Notes: generated from the letters alone by a model not told the origin. Shown: positions 45,587 to 57,369, counted from the stretch's first letter. The stretch is 64,000 nucleotides of DNA from Phoenix dactylifera (GCF_009389715.1 NC_052399.1:16123646-16187645), one strand, 5' to 3'. Translations and numbers: made by a program.

Positions 45587-48186
45587 TTAGGCACCCACTT
45601 GAGATCTAGGTAGTGTAAAAGATAATAGCTAAAAACTAGTAAAAGAGAGAAATATAAAAATAGTTATAATCTTAAAACGTGAAATACAATATATATAATA
45701 AGTTGTAACAAGCAGTGGGAACTCCCAATTTGGCAACATTCACTACCAATTCATTAATCATCTTCCATGCTCAAGTTGATGCAAGATATCAAGGTGGATG
45801 TCTAGTCAGCAATCGGACAGCCCGTATTTTTAAATATTTCTAAGATCCAGTTTGAGGTGTATATTCTCAGATGTATGTGTGGTGGATTCACCTATGTCGT
45901 CTAGCACTGCAAAAAGTGCTAACCTAATTAATCATGGTGCATTTAGAAGACTCTAAAGATTAGATTGGTTACTAACTTATGATATAATCATGAACTGAAC
46001 ATGGATGCCTGAAGATAAAGTAGTTGTTTTAATTGATTATTATTTGTTTTTCTTTCATGCAAGCATGTGTAGTAGACAGTATTTGTGAAGTACCATTGTG
46101 CTAGATAATTTATTTTATTACCTGTAACTGTGTTCCTGATTTTGGTCCTGATATCTTGCTCCACAAGTCATGCAAATCAATAGTTTATAACAGTTTATTT
46201 GCTGTGCCAGTTTCATTGTTTTCCGTATACATTGTCTACCCTTTCAGTTTAACCAAACCATATTATCCATTAGTTCTTTTTTTTTTGGGCTTACTGGTTA
46301 GCATATCCTGCAAACTTTCAGAAATCAGTGGAATGAAGGTGGTCGATTTACTCTACAGGAAGTTTTTGTCGAAGGAGAATTGTACAGATGAGCATCTGAA
46401 ATTGTGGGTGGCATCCAACCTCCCAGACGCACCGAGTTGCAGAGTGCTTTGCCTCGTATCCTTGACTTTTAATCAACGATGTTTGCTTGAGGGAATGTTG
46501 TGCCTAAAATTAGTAGAAAAGGCATTTTGTTTTAATTTTTATTTGTGGGGGATGGTGTCTGATATCCTACTTCTGGGTTTTATGCTTCATGTTACTGGCA
46601 TGTCTGTCTTGTTGTCAAAACTCCATTTTTGTCCTCACTATCTTCATTTTCTCAGGATAGCGAGAATCTCAAAAGTGACTTTTTTTAAGGTTTTCAAATT
46701 ATGTTATCAGAGAGCAAATTGTGGTGTGCCTCCCGTTTTGGCTGGCTGGATGTTAGCTGGTATACACATTTTGCTAAGTTTGTACGAATTATCGTCTTCA
46801 CTTCTTTTTGGGAAATGCTACTTTTTGGTGTTTGGATGCGTGGATTTTTTTTTTTCGTGTATGAATTTAAGTGGAGCACTGTCGGCCTGTGGTGCTAAGA
46901 CCAGTCTGATGGTTAACAGCGATGCCTGACGCGCTCTAGCCTTCCCTTCTGCCTGCTTCCCATTAAATGTGTAAAATAAGTTGTTTTATCTTTCTCGTTG
47001 CTAAAATAAATTGCCAGGATACTGAGCGACTATTGATAAATATGCGGTCACGCAATCTTCTAGCCGTGCTTACCAAATAACCCAGGCATGGATGCAAGCA
47101 CAAATTTTTCGGTTCCACAAGGTTGCGTTGGTATAAATGGATGAGCCAAGTCAGCTGGACATCCAAGCAGCTTCATGATGAGATTTCCCTACATGTAATT
47201 TGCCATATGTGATGCAGAGTAGATTAAATCAGTAATTTGCTAGCTTGGCTTATTCTGGGTAGTCCTTTATCACGTTACAACTAAAGATGAATGCGGTATT
47301 CTTTGTTTGATTCGGAAAAAAAACTGACATTTTTTTTGTCAAATTCTGGAAGAACTACCGTTTCTGGGTAGTCGTACCGTTTCCGAAGCTGCATGACCTG
47401 GGCTAACTCGAGGAGCATGATAATGAGCCATGTCTCTGGGCTTTCTAATCTGACATCAATAATCTATAACAACTTTTTAGTAATCGAGTATTCTTGAAGC
47501 AATATTCGTATTTTTGTGACAAATTCACGGCTTGACTTAAACAACTAGCTAAAACAAGCATACCAATATTCTATTCAATCTCAGGCAAATTGCAAGATCA
47601 TGCCAATATCATGCTTCAAAGTAACCATAAAATGTAACAAATATACCAATGTTCTCGATAGTAAATTGCAAGGTCATATCAATGCTGCAAGCTTTGCATT
47701 CTTGCTCGGAGCCTAGATGTGAAACCCAAAGGATTGGTAGAATAGTGGACGGTTGGGGTCGGTCTGGTAACGAAATGGCACCTGGGTGATGTAGCCGATT
47801 CCCTAAACATACCATATGATGTGAATGATGACTTTTCTCTTCTTGCAGAATGGTAGGGTTCTAAGTTATGTGCGAGTTGGGAGTCATCTGTGGTCTATTC
47901 CTTGAGTACATCTTCAGTGGGACGCATCTCTCTTCCATCACTAACCAAGCACAAGATATAAAACTGGCAAAAGTTTGAGACTCAGATTCTGTTTCATTCG
48001 TTCTTGCCACCAACGGAACTCTTATTGCACAGGCAAAGATAATTCGTTCAATGACAGCAGAATTTGTGACACTTTAATAAGCTGCAGTTTTAGGAAAACC
48101 CATGTATATACAGTAGGAGTGAGAATGTATCCGTAGCATATCTCACATTTTTTCTTTTTTTCTTTTTGATACATGATGTCTAGGTT
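45587..48186. other. Intergenic DNA downstream of the SOUL gene
   Basis: Apart from the putative exon at 46322-46455, I recognise nothing. The stretch holds AT-rich DNA and short open frames on both strands. Confidence 0.45.
46322..46455 (+). CDS. Putative orphan exon, product unknown
   Basis: A strong polypyrimidine tract and CAG (AG at 46320-46321) precede an open frame reading MKVVDLLYRKFLSKENCTDE, followed by HLKLWVASNLPDAPSCR and a possible donor GTATCC at 46456. The composition (mixed charged and hydrophobic) looks more protein-like than the flanking frame, which is made of Leu/Phe/Ser-rich intron-like sequence. I do not recognise the family, and no partner exons were found nearby. It could be a relic exon or chance. 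Confidence 0.22.
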
Positions 48187-49428
48187 TTAGTAAACCTCTA
48201 AGACACTAGATGCACAATCTGATCCTTCAGATCCAGCAACATCAACCCAAACCTCATTGACACGACCGATCAAGCGAAATGGGGAATTATACTGAGCAAT
48301 TGAGTATGCATTCATTCCAAAGTCAGTTGAGTTAGTCCAGCTAGATCGGCTCAAGCTGATAGCTAGTCTCTCTGCTTCCTTGATAATGTTGCTGTCCCGT
48401 GCAAAACCAGAAAACTGCCTCACTGCAACACAGTGACTTGGCCATTTGTCAGCATGGAGGTTCAGTTCAGGGAGAGGAAGGGGAGGGGAAGCTTGGAATT
48501 TCACTGGTAAGTAGAAGCGCACGTAGTAGGCTGAAGAGTGAAAAGGGCCCGCATCAGGAACAATGCTCGTCAAGACAGGGGTGGTCATACTGATCCTAGA
48601 CCAATTCAGATTGGCTCCTTCAATGTACTGAAACACTCTGATGAGAACAAAAAGATGGTCAGCATAAGCACAAAAAAAAAAAAAAAAAGACAACAACAAC
48701 AACAATTTAAGGTTAGTTCCTACAAACAAATAATCTTCAACAGAAACCACAAATCGCAAGAGAGTAGCTGTTTTTTAAAAGTGAGAGTGAAGATTCAAAG
48801 TCATCAAATAATATGCATGTGGTAATATGCAACTGCTCTTCATAATTGCATAATAGCACAAAATTATGTGAATAACATAGGAGTCAAGCAATAGTGATGT
48901 TGGCAGAGAGAAAACAAAGGTTCTTTGTAAGTACTTCAATTCTTTACGGACATAACTTCAATGGACTACAATGTCAATCTCATTTACCAATAAGCCATCT
49001 TTAGAAACCAAGGTGTGTTCCATCAAAGTATAATAATGTTTTAGAATATTCACTACTGACCTAACTTCAACACTTTGAATTGGTGTCACATTTCACTAAG
49101 GTATCTTTGGAGAAGAAAGCAGATTGTTATAAAACCTAAAAGGCCAATTGGTTGGTCTAGAGATCAATTTTACCAATCACACAAGTTAGGCCCAAGCAAC
49201 TGGCGAACATGTCGTTTCCACTGGCTTCATCATATACAATGTTTGGAAAATTTACTGTTTAAAATACTCCATATCTTTTGAACATGATTCCATTTTATAA
49301 AATGTTTAATTCTCCCTACTCAGATCCAAATATGAAATTTCATTGACTGTTAATGATATACCAACTCACATCAAGGCTAGACTTTAAAATCTGACCTGCA
49401 TATATATATATATATATAATTATCATCT

Positions 49429-49490
<62 letters not shown>

Positions 49491-51025
49491 ATTTAAGATG
49501 ATAATATCAAAACTGGTGGAATCCAAAACAAGATATTTTTAGGAACTGCAAATATCTTGGAGCACCAGAAGTAATAAAAAAAAAAAAATGAAAACCAACT
49601 AGATTACTAATTTCACATAAATAGATAGATACATAGATACAGATATACATACATACACTGCTCTTGTGACTCAGCAGATATGGAAGTATATGCCAAAACA
49701 ATATCCACTGGAATAATATTACCGACCATGGCTGTGCCAGAGGGAAAGTATAACAGGCCTCCATGCTCGCTAATCTGTTCCTTATGCTTTATTTAAATCT
49801 TATTTGTATGTACATTAACAATTACTTTCTGAATTTTTTTTCACTGCTTTCATATTCTTTCACCAAAACTGCCAGTAATGTGTCTTTAAGGAGATGGTGA
49901 TGACTTCCATGATTTTTTTCTTGTTTATCTTATCATTCAATATAATTAATGGAATCACATAATTTTTTTAGCCAATAAAAGTTATAATGGACAAGAGCGC
50001 ATGCCATTGTGGGATTTAGCAAAACCACACAAGCGAGGAAAAAAAATCTGATGGTCAACTGTTGCTGTGTAGGAAAAATAATGCAGCAAATGAAACATAG
50101 GAATTAAAAAAATACAAAACAATCACCAAAAGAACCAGAAATTTCTTTTTTTTTTTAATAAAAAAAGTCATGATATTGTCAGTTGTTAAATTGGCATTCT
50201 ATATTCTATGTTAGAAGCACAACCATGTATATAATGAAAATTAATATGCCTAAAATTTAATTATAGTTTATTTTAGCTCAACACCAGTCACAGAACTTGA
50301 GAATAGCGCATCTGCATTACATGTTGTTGCATCCCTGTTTAAATTACATAAATATCTGCCAACCTCACATCTGCCTTGGTGGCTTGGGTCTGTTCCCTTT
50401 CAACACTTCGGCAAGGGTTTGACGATCGGCACCACCGCCTTCCTCTTCAAATTACATAAAAATCTGAATTTTGACGGTGCACTTCTCGATTAGAACAAAA
50501 CAGTATGCAACTAAGCATTGAAATCAAGATAATATGGAGAGTTCTTACACTAGGTTTCTCAGATAGACTGCTAGTAATTTGGATTCAACTCTAGAATAAT
50601 ATATAAACATAAGTTCCCAGCTCTCCAATTTTCATTAAAAACTAGTATTTAGATTCAACTTTAAAATTACGCTAATATTTATTCAATCCCCATTTCACAT
50701 CTATGCTATCAAAAAGTCAAACATATTTCACATGGATGCCATTAGAACTCAGAATCCAGTAGCGAACCCTATAATTTTCCAATTTCAAAAGTAGAGGGGA
50801 TTTTGGGGGTTACTACCGATGGAAGCCGAGCTTGGTGGCTTTCTCGAAGGAGATCTCCTCGGTGGGAGCGGACATCCACGCCGACTCTCGGTAGAGCCGC
50901 ACCACGAAGTCGGATTCCGAGTGGACGACGGTGTACTCGGGGGATTCGATCCCATGGACGTCGGCGATGAGCGGAAACGAGAGCGCGAGGAAGAGGGATA
51001 GGGGAAAGCAAAGCTTCTTCATCAT
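48187..51025 (-). CDS. SOUL-family heme-binding protein, secreted type
   Basis: Two exons, 51025-50817 and 48637-48187 (stop TAA), join with a split Arg codon (CAT CG / A) to give 219 residues. Residues 1 to about 25 (MMKKLCFPLSLFLALSFPLI...) form a signal peptide. The SOUL/HBP domain follows: IESPEYTVVHSESDFVVRLY, TKLGFHRVFQYIEGANLN, SRISMTTPVLTSI, SSAYYVRFYLPVKFQ and a VWVDVAG end. Family members bind heme and other tetrapyrroles through a hydrophobic groove; in plants the signal-peptide class is related to Arabidopsis cytosolic and ER SOUL/HBP proteins. Two adjacent ATGs open the frame; the first is at 51025. The upstream region is a MITE that ends 27 bp before the ATG, and SirB lies divergently beyond it. 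Confidence 0.93.
48638..50816 (-). other. Intron of the SOUL gene
   Basis: A 2.2 kb GT..AG intron (donor CG/GTAGTA, acceptor CATCAG). It contains TA microsatellites (49400-49419, 49433-49488) and an ATAG/ATAC-type tract near 49620-49655. No other gene is seen. Confidence 0.75.
49433..49488. repeat. (TA)n microsatellite
   Basis: An uninterrupted AT run of about 56 bp in the SOUL intron, with a shorter TA run just before it at 49400-49419. Confidence 0.92.
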
Positions 51026-51052
51026 CTCTTTTCCCACCTCCGCGAAGATTTA

Positions 51053-51524
51053 GGGCTCGTTTGGTTCGCGGGAAGTATTTTCCCTCCTAGGAATATGATT
51101 CCTGGGAATCAGATTCCTAGGAAGAGGATACTACTTTTGATATGTTTGGTTAACCATGGGAAAGTGACTAATTTCTAAAGTGCTTATGTTTGGTTGACCA
51201 TCCACTTTCCTAGGAAAGTTATGTATAATTCCTATTATGCCCTTAATAAAAATTAGGTCTTTAATGCCTCTTTAATGCTTCTTTAATGCTGAAGGGTCTT
51301 TTTGGGAAAAAATAAAAAAGGAGTGATTCCCACCTCATGGGAAAGTAACTTTCCCATGTTTCTCATGGGAAAGACTTTTCCATGAAATGTGGGAATCATA
51401 TTCCCATGGGAATACAACTTTCCCATCTCTCTCCTTTGAAAACTCCAACCAAACAAGAGGCATTTCATTACTTTCCCGTTGACCACACTTTCCCCCCTCG
51501 TTTTCCTGCGAACCAAACGAGCCC
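51053..51524. mobile_element. Tourist-like (PIF/Harbinger) MITE
   Basis: A 472 bp element whose terminal inverted repeats begin GGGCTCGTTTGGTTCGCGGG and, at the other end read backwards, GGGCTCGTTTGGTTCGCAGG. It is flanked by TTA on both sides (51050-51052 and 51525-51527), the standard PIF/Harbinger 3 bp target duplication. Further inverted similarity (TTCCCATGGGAA-type words) runs inward. There is no coding capacity. It fills the space between the SOUL and SirB start regions. Confidence 0.9.
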
Positions 51525-51567
51525 TTAGGTAGAAAGGCGGAATGGAGGAAACAAAGTAGCCCGGCTT

Positions 51568-51575
51568 TATAAGAT
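51568..51575 (+). promoter_or_regulatory. Likely TATA box of SirB
   Basis: GGCTTTATAAGATTACTCG begins 43 bp beyond the MITE end and about 315 bp before the first SirB ATG. It predicts a leader of about 280 nt. A second AT-rich site near 51658 (GCATATATCAAC) is an alternative. Confidence 0.45.
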
Positions 51576-51881
51576 TACTCGAATAAAGTCTTCACACAAG
51601 TTGCCGACTTCATGAGGTTATATTTTAAAGAAGAAAATCTAGTCAGATTGAGGAGTGCATATATCAACGGGATATCGCTATCCCATTTTCTTCTACTTCG
51701 GAAGCGATCTGCCGTCCGCCCTCGCGCTTCTTCGGCGACCTCCTCTTCCTCCTTACGGCGCTCGCTTTCGTAGACGAACTCGCCTTCTTGGGTGCCCCTT
51801 CGACCTGGCCGACCTGAGCTCTTTGAGGTGGGCCACTGGCTTTGGAAGGCCTATTGGGTGCTCCAGATAACGTCTCGGACG

Positions 51882-54800
51882 ATGCACTCGGCCACGATCC
51901 CTTCGCAAGTTCCTTCCTTCAGGTAATTTTCTTTAATCAAAAGAGAAGGTAAAAGAAAACCTGATTTTTCCCCCCTTTCCACGGTTAAATTCTTGTTTTA
52001 CTTGTTGGAATTCGTTGAAATTTAAGAACCTGTTTTGTGAAAAATCGCCCTCCATGGCGTAATCCTTCACTTTATCAGCCTCCTACCGTATCAACTGAGA
52101 CATTTTTTGGTGAAAAATCAATTAGTTTGAGCTGTAAATTACAGTAACATTTTCCTGTCTCCTACTATGGCCAGGGTCCGTGCAAGGGATCCTCCTAGCT
52201 TGCATTTTCCTGGGTTTCACAAGTTTTCGAGAATTACGACAAAAGGTAGAACTTTGTCGACAAAGTGCTGCCTAAGTGTGAGAAGCGAAGGGCTCGAAAG
52301 ATTTGAACACTTGATGGGAGACAAAGATGCTGTGATCATCGTTGATCATGGATCTCGACGGCAAGAATCTAATTTTATGCTGAGTAAGCTTAGTCTGCCA
52401 TGGTTTCTAAATCTAGTTTCATTCGTTATTCTGCAGTTTTTAATTTCCATGAAGAGCTCAAATATGTATCTTTTGAAATCGCAGATGAGTTTGTTGCAAT
52501 GTTCAAAGCTCGGACTGGTTATAGGATAGTGGAACCTGCTCATATGGTAGGTATTCATTGTGCTGTGTTTCTTTGTTTCTAATACGTCGAGCTTGTATTG
52601 CTTCATCTTGGAACATAGGATAGTGTTATCAGTATTTCACTCAGCTGCAATAAGAATCTTCTCGAGACTCAAGTGCCATGGACATTTATTGTCATTTTTC
52701 TGTTGCTTTTTTGGATCGTCATCTCAAGCATGTTTTTGAAACAATATTAAATTGCTTCTCAGATATGGCAGGAGGAACTGGGAACCAAATGCCCGACAGT
52801 TGTTTTCTTTACAATGCCAAGTTCACTTTTTTGGCCATATGGACACTTTTTCTCTTTCTGCTATGAAAGTGTCTGTGTTATTGAACTTCTTTCCTTTTTA
52901 TGCTACTAACTGGCTTGAAATTCACTTGATCAGTTGACCTATCATATGTCGTGCATCACACATTTATTAAATATGAAGTTGATTTTTTTCCCTTTCCCCT
53001 CTTTTGGTCTCTAAGTTTGAGATTGTTCTATTGTTGAGTTGCTGTTTGTTGCAACATTTAGGAATTTGCTGAACCATCATCTTTCTGAAAAATTAGGAAT
53101 TGGCTGCACCATCAATCAGGGATGCATTCAAAACATGTGTGCTACAAGGAGCAAACCGAGTTATGGTTAGTCCATTTTTCCTCTCCCCAGGACGGCATTG
53201 GCAACAGGTGTGCTATGATTACACTTGGAATAGCTTAAACTTGATTGATTTTGAATTTATTTTACAGGACTACTTTGTGATTGTTAAATAGGAGTTGCTG
53301 AACACCCATGAAGCTTTTCTATAAAATCCTTGTTGCATGTTTCTTAGGATATCCCTGCGTTAGCAGCTGAGGCATCCAGGGAACATTCAGGCATATCCTA
53401 TATCATCACCGCACCTCTTGGTCTGCATGAGCTTATGGTGGTATGGCATTTCTTCGCTTTTTCTTTGCCTCTGGATGCTTACTAGCATTGTTAAGCGCAT
53501 ACACTTGTGCACATACACTAACTCATGCTCTCAGGCTCTTAAACAGGTGAGATCTATACATGCAAACACGGATATGCTCATTTATCATGATGCTGATACT
53601 GTAGAACATACTAATAACTAACAGTAATATTAAAAACAAATGACAAGTTGAGTTGACTTATTTTTCGTGACAAGTGTAGCTTGTTAGGCATGAAGTTTCA
53701 GTGTTTGCATTATCACAGAATTGCAGCATGGATACAGACATCACCTCAGCAATTTTTTGACAATACATTGTTCGATAGAGACCTCTGTAAGAAACTCTCT
53801 GATTTCTTAAAACATTTAGTTGATAACTTTCTGAGGATAAATGGAAGACTGCAGTGGCCCCTAGAATAAAGGTAGAAGTGATCGAGCATCCATAAAAAAA
53901 GAGAGGCAAAGAGAGAAAGGAAGGAAACAGGTACTTTTCAATCTTAAAATCATGAGAAATGGCCATTTCTCTAGCTATATAGGTGATTTTTTTAAACCTT
54001 GAAGAACATTTAAAACTAATTCCTTGATATCATAATTGACTTAAGCTTTCATTATACAAAGCAACCTAAAGCTAACATGTTTTAGACCTGCATTTTATTC
54101 TGTGGTCATTGTTGAGCTCCTTTGATCCTGTTAAGTATTAAGACTGAAAACCTGATAAAAAGAAAGCCAGAGGTCTCCAGAGTTGGCTTTTAAATGAGTG
54201 GTCGTATTTTCGAAACAGAAAATTGCCATGAAACATGCCCCTGACACGACAGAAGAATCGTGGTATCTGGAAAATTTAAATATATAAACAGAGGATTGTT
54301 TATAAAGTATGGATATGTGTAAGTGTAGCCTACCATCTACCTTAAGGAGCACCGTCTGTGAGTTAATTGTTTCAAGTAATTGATGTAACTGATTTTTTTT
54401 ATATACACTTTGTAGATGCATTGAGCCAAACATTAGGTAATTAAGATTTTAGTAGTGTTCGGCAGTTGAGATTTTGTAGATGCATAATACATGGCCAAAC
54501 ATTAAGATTTTAGTAGTGTTCGGCAGTTGAGGGTCTAACTCATTACAGCTCTGCTTTTTGTTGGTCATGTATTATGCATTCTGTAAGGTAGATCTTTCGT
54601 TGAGTGGATGACTAATATCATTTTATGCGAAGCATCATCATCTACAGTACTTGCAGCCTCCCAGACTTGATATCCATCATTTTTGAAAGGAGTGTGATTG
54701 CTTGTGGCCAAAAAGTCATTCTCTCTTCTTGAACTTCTTTTAATTGTATAGAAGACTTGCTAGGTCTCCCATATTTTGTTTCAACATCTTCATCTATGTC

Positions 54801-55685
54801 CCTTGCCCTTCACAAAAACCTCTGTTAATAATTCTTTTGAAGTGCCATATTCATTCTATTGTAAGATCAATAGAAAGCCATATTATGACACATTCATACT
54901 AAACAAATTATCTTAAAAAATTTGCATCTGGTTTAGTGCTATCTTTCTCACTTGGATTTTCAGGCTGCATTCACTATTTACTGTTTGACTATTTCTGTAG
55001 GTCCATTTTTGTCACTCTAAGCCTTGTATTTTTGCTTCATACTCCGATTCGCCTTCTTTGCATGAGAGTTAAATAAGCAATGCTGTGCCATTTATTCACA
55101 CCTAAATTCATATTGCTAATGCATCCTATGTCAAATGCAAAGGCCATCCTTGAAGGTGGGTCTTTGTCCTGGTGGTTGACAAGGATTTACATGATCTCTT
55201 GGTCATTGGTGCTAAACAGCTTAATCGCACATGTCACAGAATGAGCTACTAGGTATGTAATCATTTAAGAGTTGTTTTAAGGTGTGCCAACTAGATTATG
55301 CCTTTTCAGAAACTCTGCAATTTAGTGCCAGATGGAGAAGGCATGCTCTCAGGTTTGGGTGACAAACTTATCACACCACTTTCCTGTTCTATGTCGGATG
55401 AGTGGAAGAAAATTATAGGAAAGAAGAACCAGGAACTATGCTCAAGTTGAAAGAAAAGGCTGATTTTTTTTGGCTTTATTTCCTTTGGCTAGCTGCAAGC
55501 TTTGGAAACATGAAAAATAGAATCATAGTGCTTTATGCCTTTATGAGTTTTTTATTTAATTTGAACCTAATTTCATTATGCAGGATGTGATGAATGACCG
55601 AATAAAGCACTGCCTGAGCCATGTAGCTGGTGATGCCGATGAGTGCACTGTATGTGCTGGAACTGGAAAATGTCGTTTATACTAA
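51882..55685 (+). CDS. SIRB: Sirohydrochlorin ferrochelatase SirB, chloroplastic
   Basis: Six exons, 51882-51922, 52175-52383, 52485-52546, 53097-53207, 53348-53440 and 55584-55685, with all GT..AG junctions and phases agreeing, encode 205 residues. The enzyme inserts Fe2+ into sirohydrochlorin, the last step to siroheme for sulfite and nitrite reductases. Residues 1 to about 50, rich in Ser/Thr/Arg, look like a chloroplast transit peptide. Then come AVIIVDHGSRRQESN (catalytic-type His72), RIVEPAHMELA (His103), and VSPFFLSPGRHW. The carboxyl cysteines 182, 193, 196 and 202 (C..CTVCAGTGKC) fit the [2Fe-2S] site known in plant SirB. The start is chosen by splicing a short first exon (MHSATIPSQVPSF). 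An alternative in-frame ATG at 52167 lies within the exon 2 acceptor and can be used only if that intron is retained. Confidence 0.94.
53441..55583 (+). other. Intron 5 of SirB
   Basis: A 2.1 kb intron with no other gene. It holds a direct duplication of about 60 bp (54411-54470 and 54475-54531, sharing AAGATTTTAGTAGTGTTCGG and CAGTTGAG). An inverted pair TGCATAATACATG / CATGTATTATGCA (54481-54493 and about 54566-54578) follows. Confidence 0.7.
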
Positions 55686-56446
55686 GAAATTGTACTTGGA
55701 AGCCCTAAAAATCCCACTATAGAGGCAACAGACAGAGGATCATAGGAGGATAAGTGATATGGGAGCATGGGTTTGTAAAGTTAGATGGTGCATCGGTAAA
55801 TGAGATTTCATTCGCCTGTGCCTCTCCCCTCCCCCCCCCCCCCTCCTCCAAAGCCAACAGAGGCATCAGTTCTGTGTTTCATTTAACAATGTATTCGCCA
55901 AATCCTGAATTTGTTGATTTCAGGAGTATGTAATATCTTTGGCCGGTATATCTATTGAAGTGATGCTCACTGGTGAATGGTCTTAGCTATCATTCTTTGT
56001 GCTAAGTTCACGGAGGATCTTTTGAAGTGCACGCCGAGCATACTTTTCCAGATATTACTTGCTTGGTTTTATTTGATAGTCGTTGGGAACCAGTTTGGTA
56101 CTCGCCGTTTAGGCTCTTCCATTGCATGCCTGTTTTTTTTTTTTTTTTGATAATGAGTTTGGGCCTTTAGGCCTATCAAACTTTGAGCCCCTCCAATAAA
56201 GGAAAGTTTCGTGTGTTTCAGGCAATTATCCTTGCACTGGAAGCTTTTGTACTCACTTAAAAAGCTTGATGGCACTTTCATTTGAAGTTGCTTCGCTTTG
56301 GTAACGACCCAAGGTTCTTGTTCGTGTTTGGCGGGGTGCAGGGTCCATCATGTCCAATCTGAAACCAGTAATCATCGCCATGTTGCACTGGAGAACTAAT
56401 AGCATCACTATAAAACAAGAGGAAGAAAAAAGGGTCTAGCATCACC
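55686..56446. other. SirB 3'UTR and spacer
   Basis: The first few hundred bases are likely 3'UTR. A C-run is at about 55829-55844 and a T-run at about 56132-56149. Nothing else is recognised. Confidence 0.5.
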
Positions 56447-57116
56447 TGTTGCGGGGACGGCATTCTGCCGGAACCTCACACAACAGCCTAGCCTACATTA
56501 AGCTAGCAGAGAAAGAGGACTGCGTTTCTTCCGAGGTATTGTCCGCTTTGGGCGCTTCGGCCCGCGCGTCCAGCGCAGACGGAGGGAGACCACTGCCCTT
56601 TGGGCGCTCCGGCCCGCGCGTCCAGCGCAGACGGGGGGAGACCACTGCCCTCACGGTTTTGCCCTGCAAAAGGCGCCTCGAGAGGAAAGGTTTTCCAACC
56701 CCCATTTAAGGCACAGAACCTTCCCGCTACTAGCCGATGTGGGATTAAATTCAAGGCCCCTCCCCCTCCCGCAACATAGCCCCCCAGCGGGAAGGTTATT
56801 GACCCTCCACAGTCCTGAGGGGTAGTCAACGGTCGGAGGAGGCGCCCCTACCTGGCGCGCCATCTGTTGCGGGGATGGCATTCTGCCGGAGCCTCACACA
56901 ACAGCCTAGCCCGCGCAGACGGAGAGAGACCACTGCCCTTTGGGCGCTCCGGCCCGCGCATCCAGCGCAGACGGGGGGAGACCACTGCCCTCACGGTTTT
57001 GCCCTTCAAAAGGCGCCTCGAGAGGAAAGGTTTTCCAACTCCCATTTAAGGCACAGAACCTTCCCGCTACTAGCCGATGTGGGACTAAATTCAAGGCCCC
57101 TCCCCCTCCCGCAACA
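56447..57116 (-). mobile_element. Small LTR element (TRIM/SMART-like)
   Basis: Two direct terminal repeats, 56447-56776 (330 bp) and 56865-57116 (252 bp), both start TGTTGCGGGG and end CCCGCAACA, so they carry 9 bp inverted tips. They are highly similar, and the length difference lies mostly in copy number of a short internal repeat (GGGCGCTCCGGCCCGCG with CAGCGCAGACGG). The interior is only 88 bp. On the minus strand it starts with TGGCGCGCCAGGTAGGGG, a PBS-like word just inside the right LTR, and ends with a G-rich tract next to the left LTR, which gives a minus orientation. There is no coding capacity. The flanks TCACC and CAACC give only an imperfect target duplication. Confidence 0.7.
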
Positions 57117-57369
57117 CAACCTAATTTCAATGCTTCAAAAAAAAAAAGATCTCAATAGGTCATGATCTGATCAATTAAGCAAGTGCTTATAATAGAATTA
57201 GTGGACAAAATTGTTTCTCACGGCTCACTCATCTAGTCATCTACTATATTGCATGATTGAATCTCCCTATTTTTCCGGTTCTGAAGTTATGATGACGGCA
57301 TTATTAGGAAGTTCGTCAATCTCCAAATCTCCTTGACAATTTTAATTTTTGTAGAAAGAAAAATATTTT

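Noticed and set aside
46156-46929. 257-codon plus-strand frame as a whole gene
   Set aside because: Most of it is Leu/Phe/Cys/Ser-rich, intron-like translation. Only 46322-46455 looks protein-like, and that part was kept as a low-confidence exon.
52167-52529. ATG at 52167 as the main SirB start
   Set aside because: It lies in the polypyrimidine-AG acceptor of exon 2, and a better transit-peptide start comes from exon 1 at 51882 in the same frame. It is kept only as an alternative.
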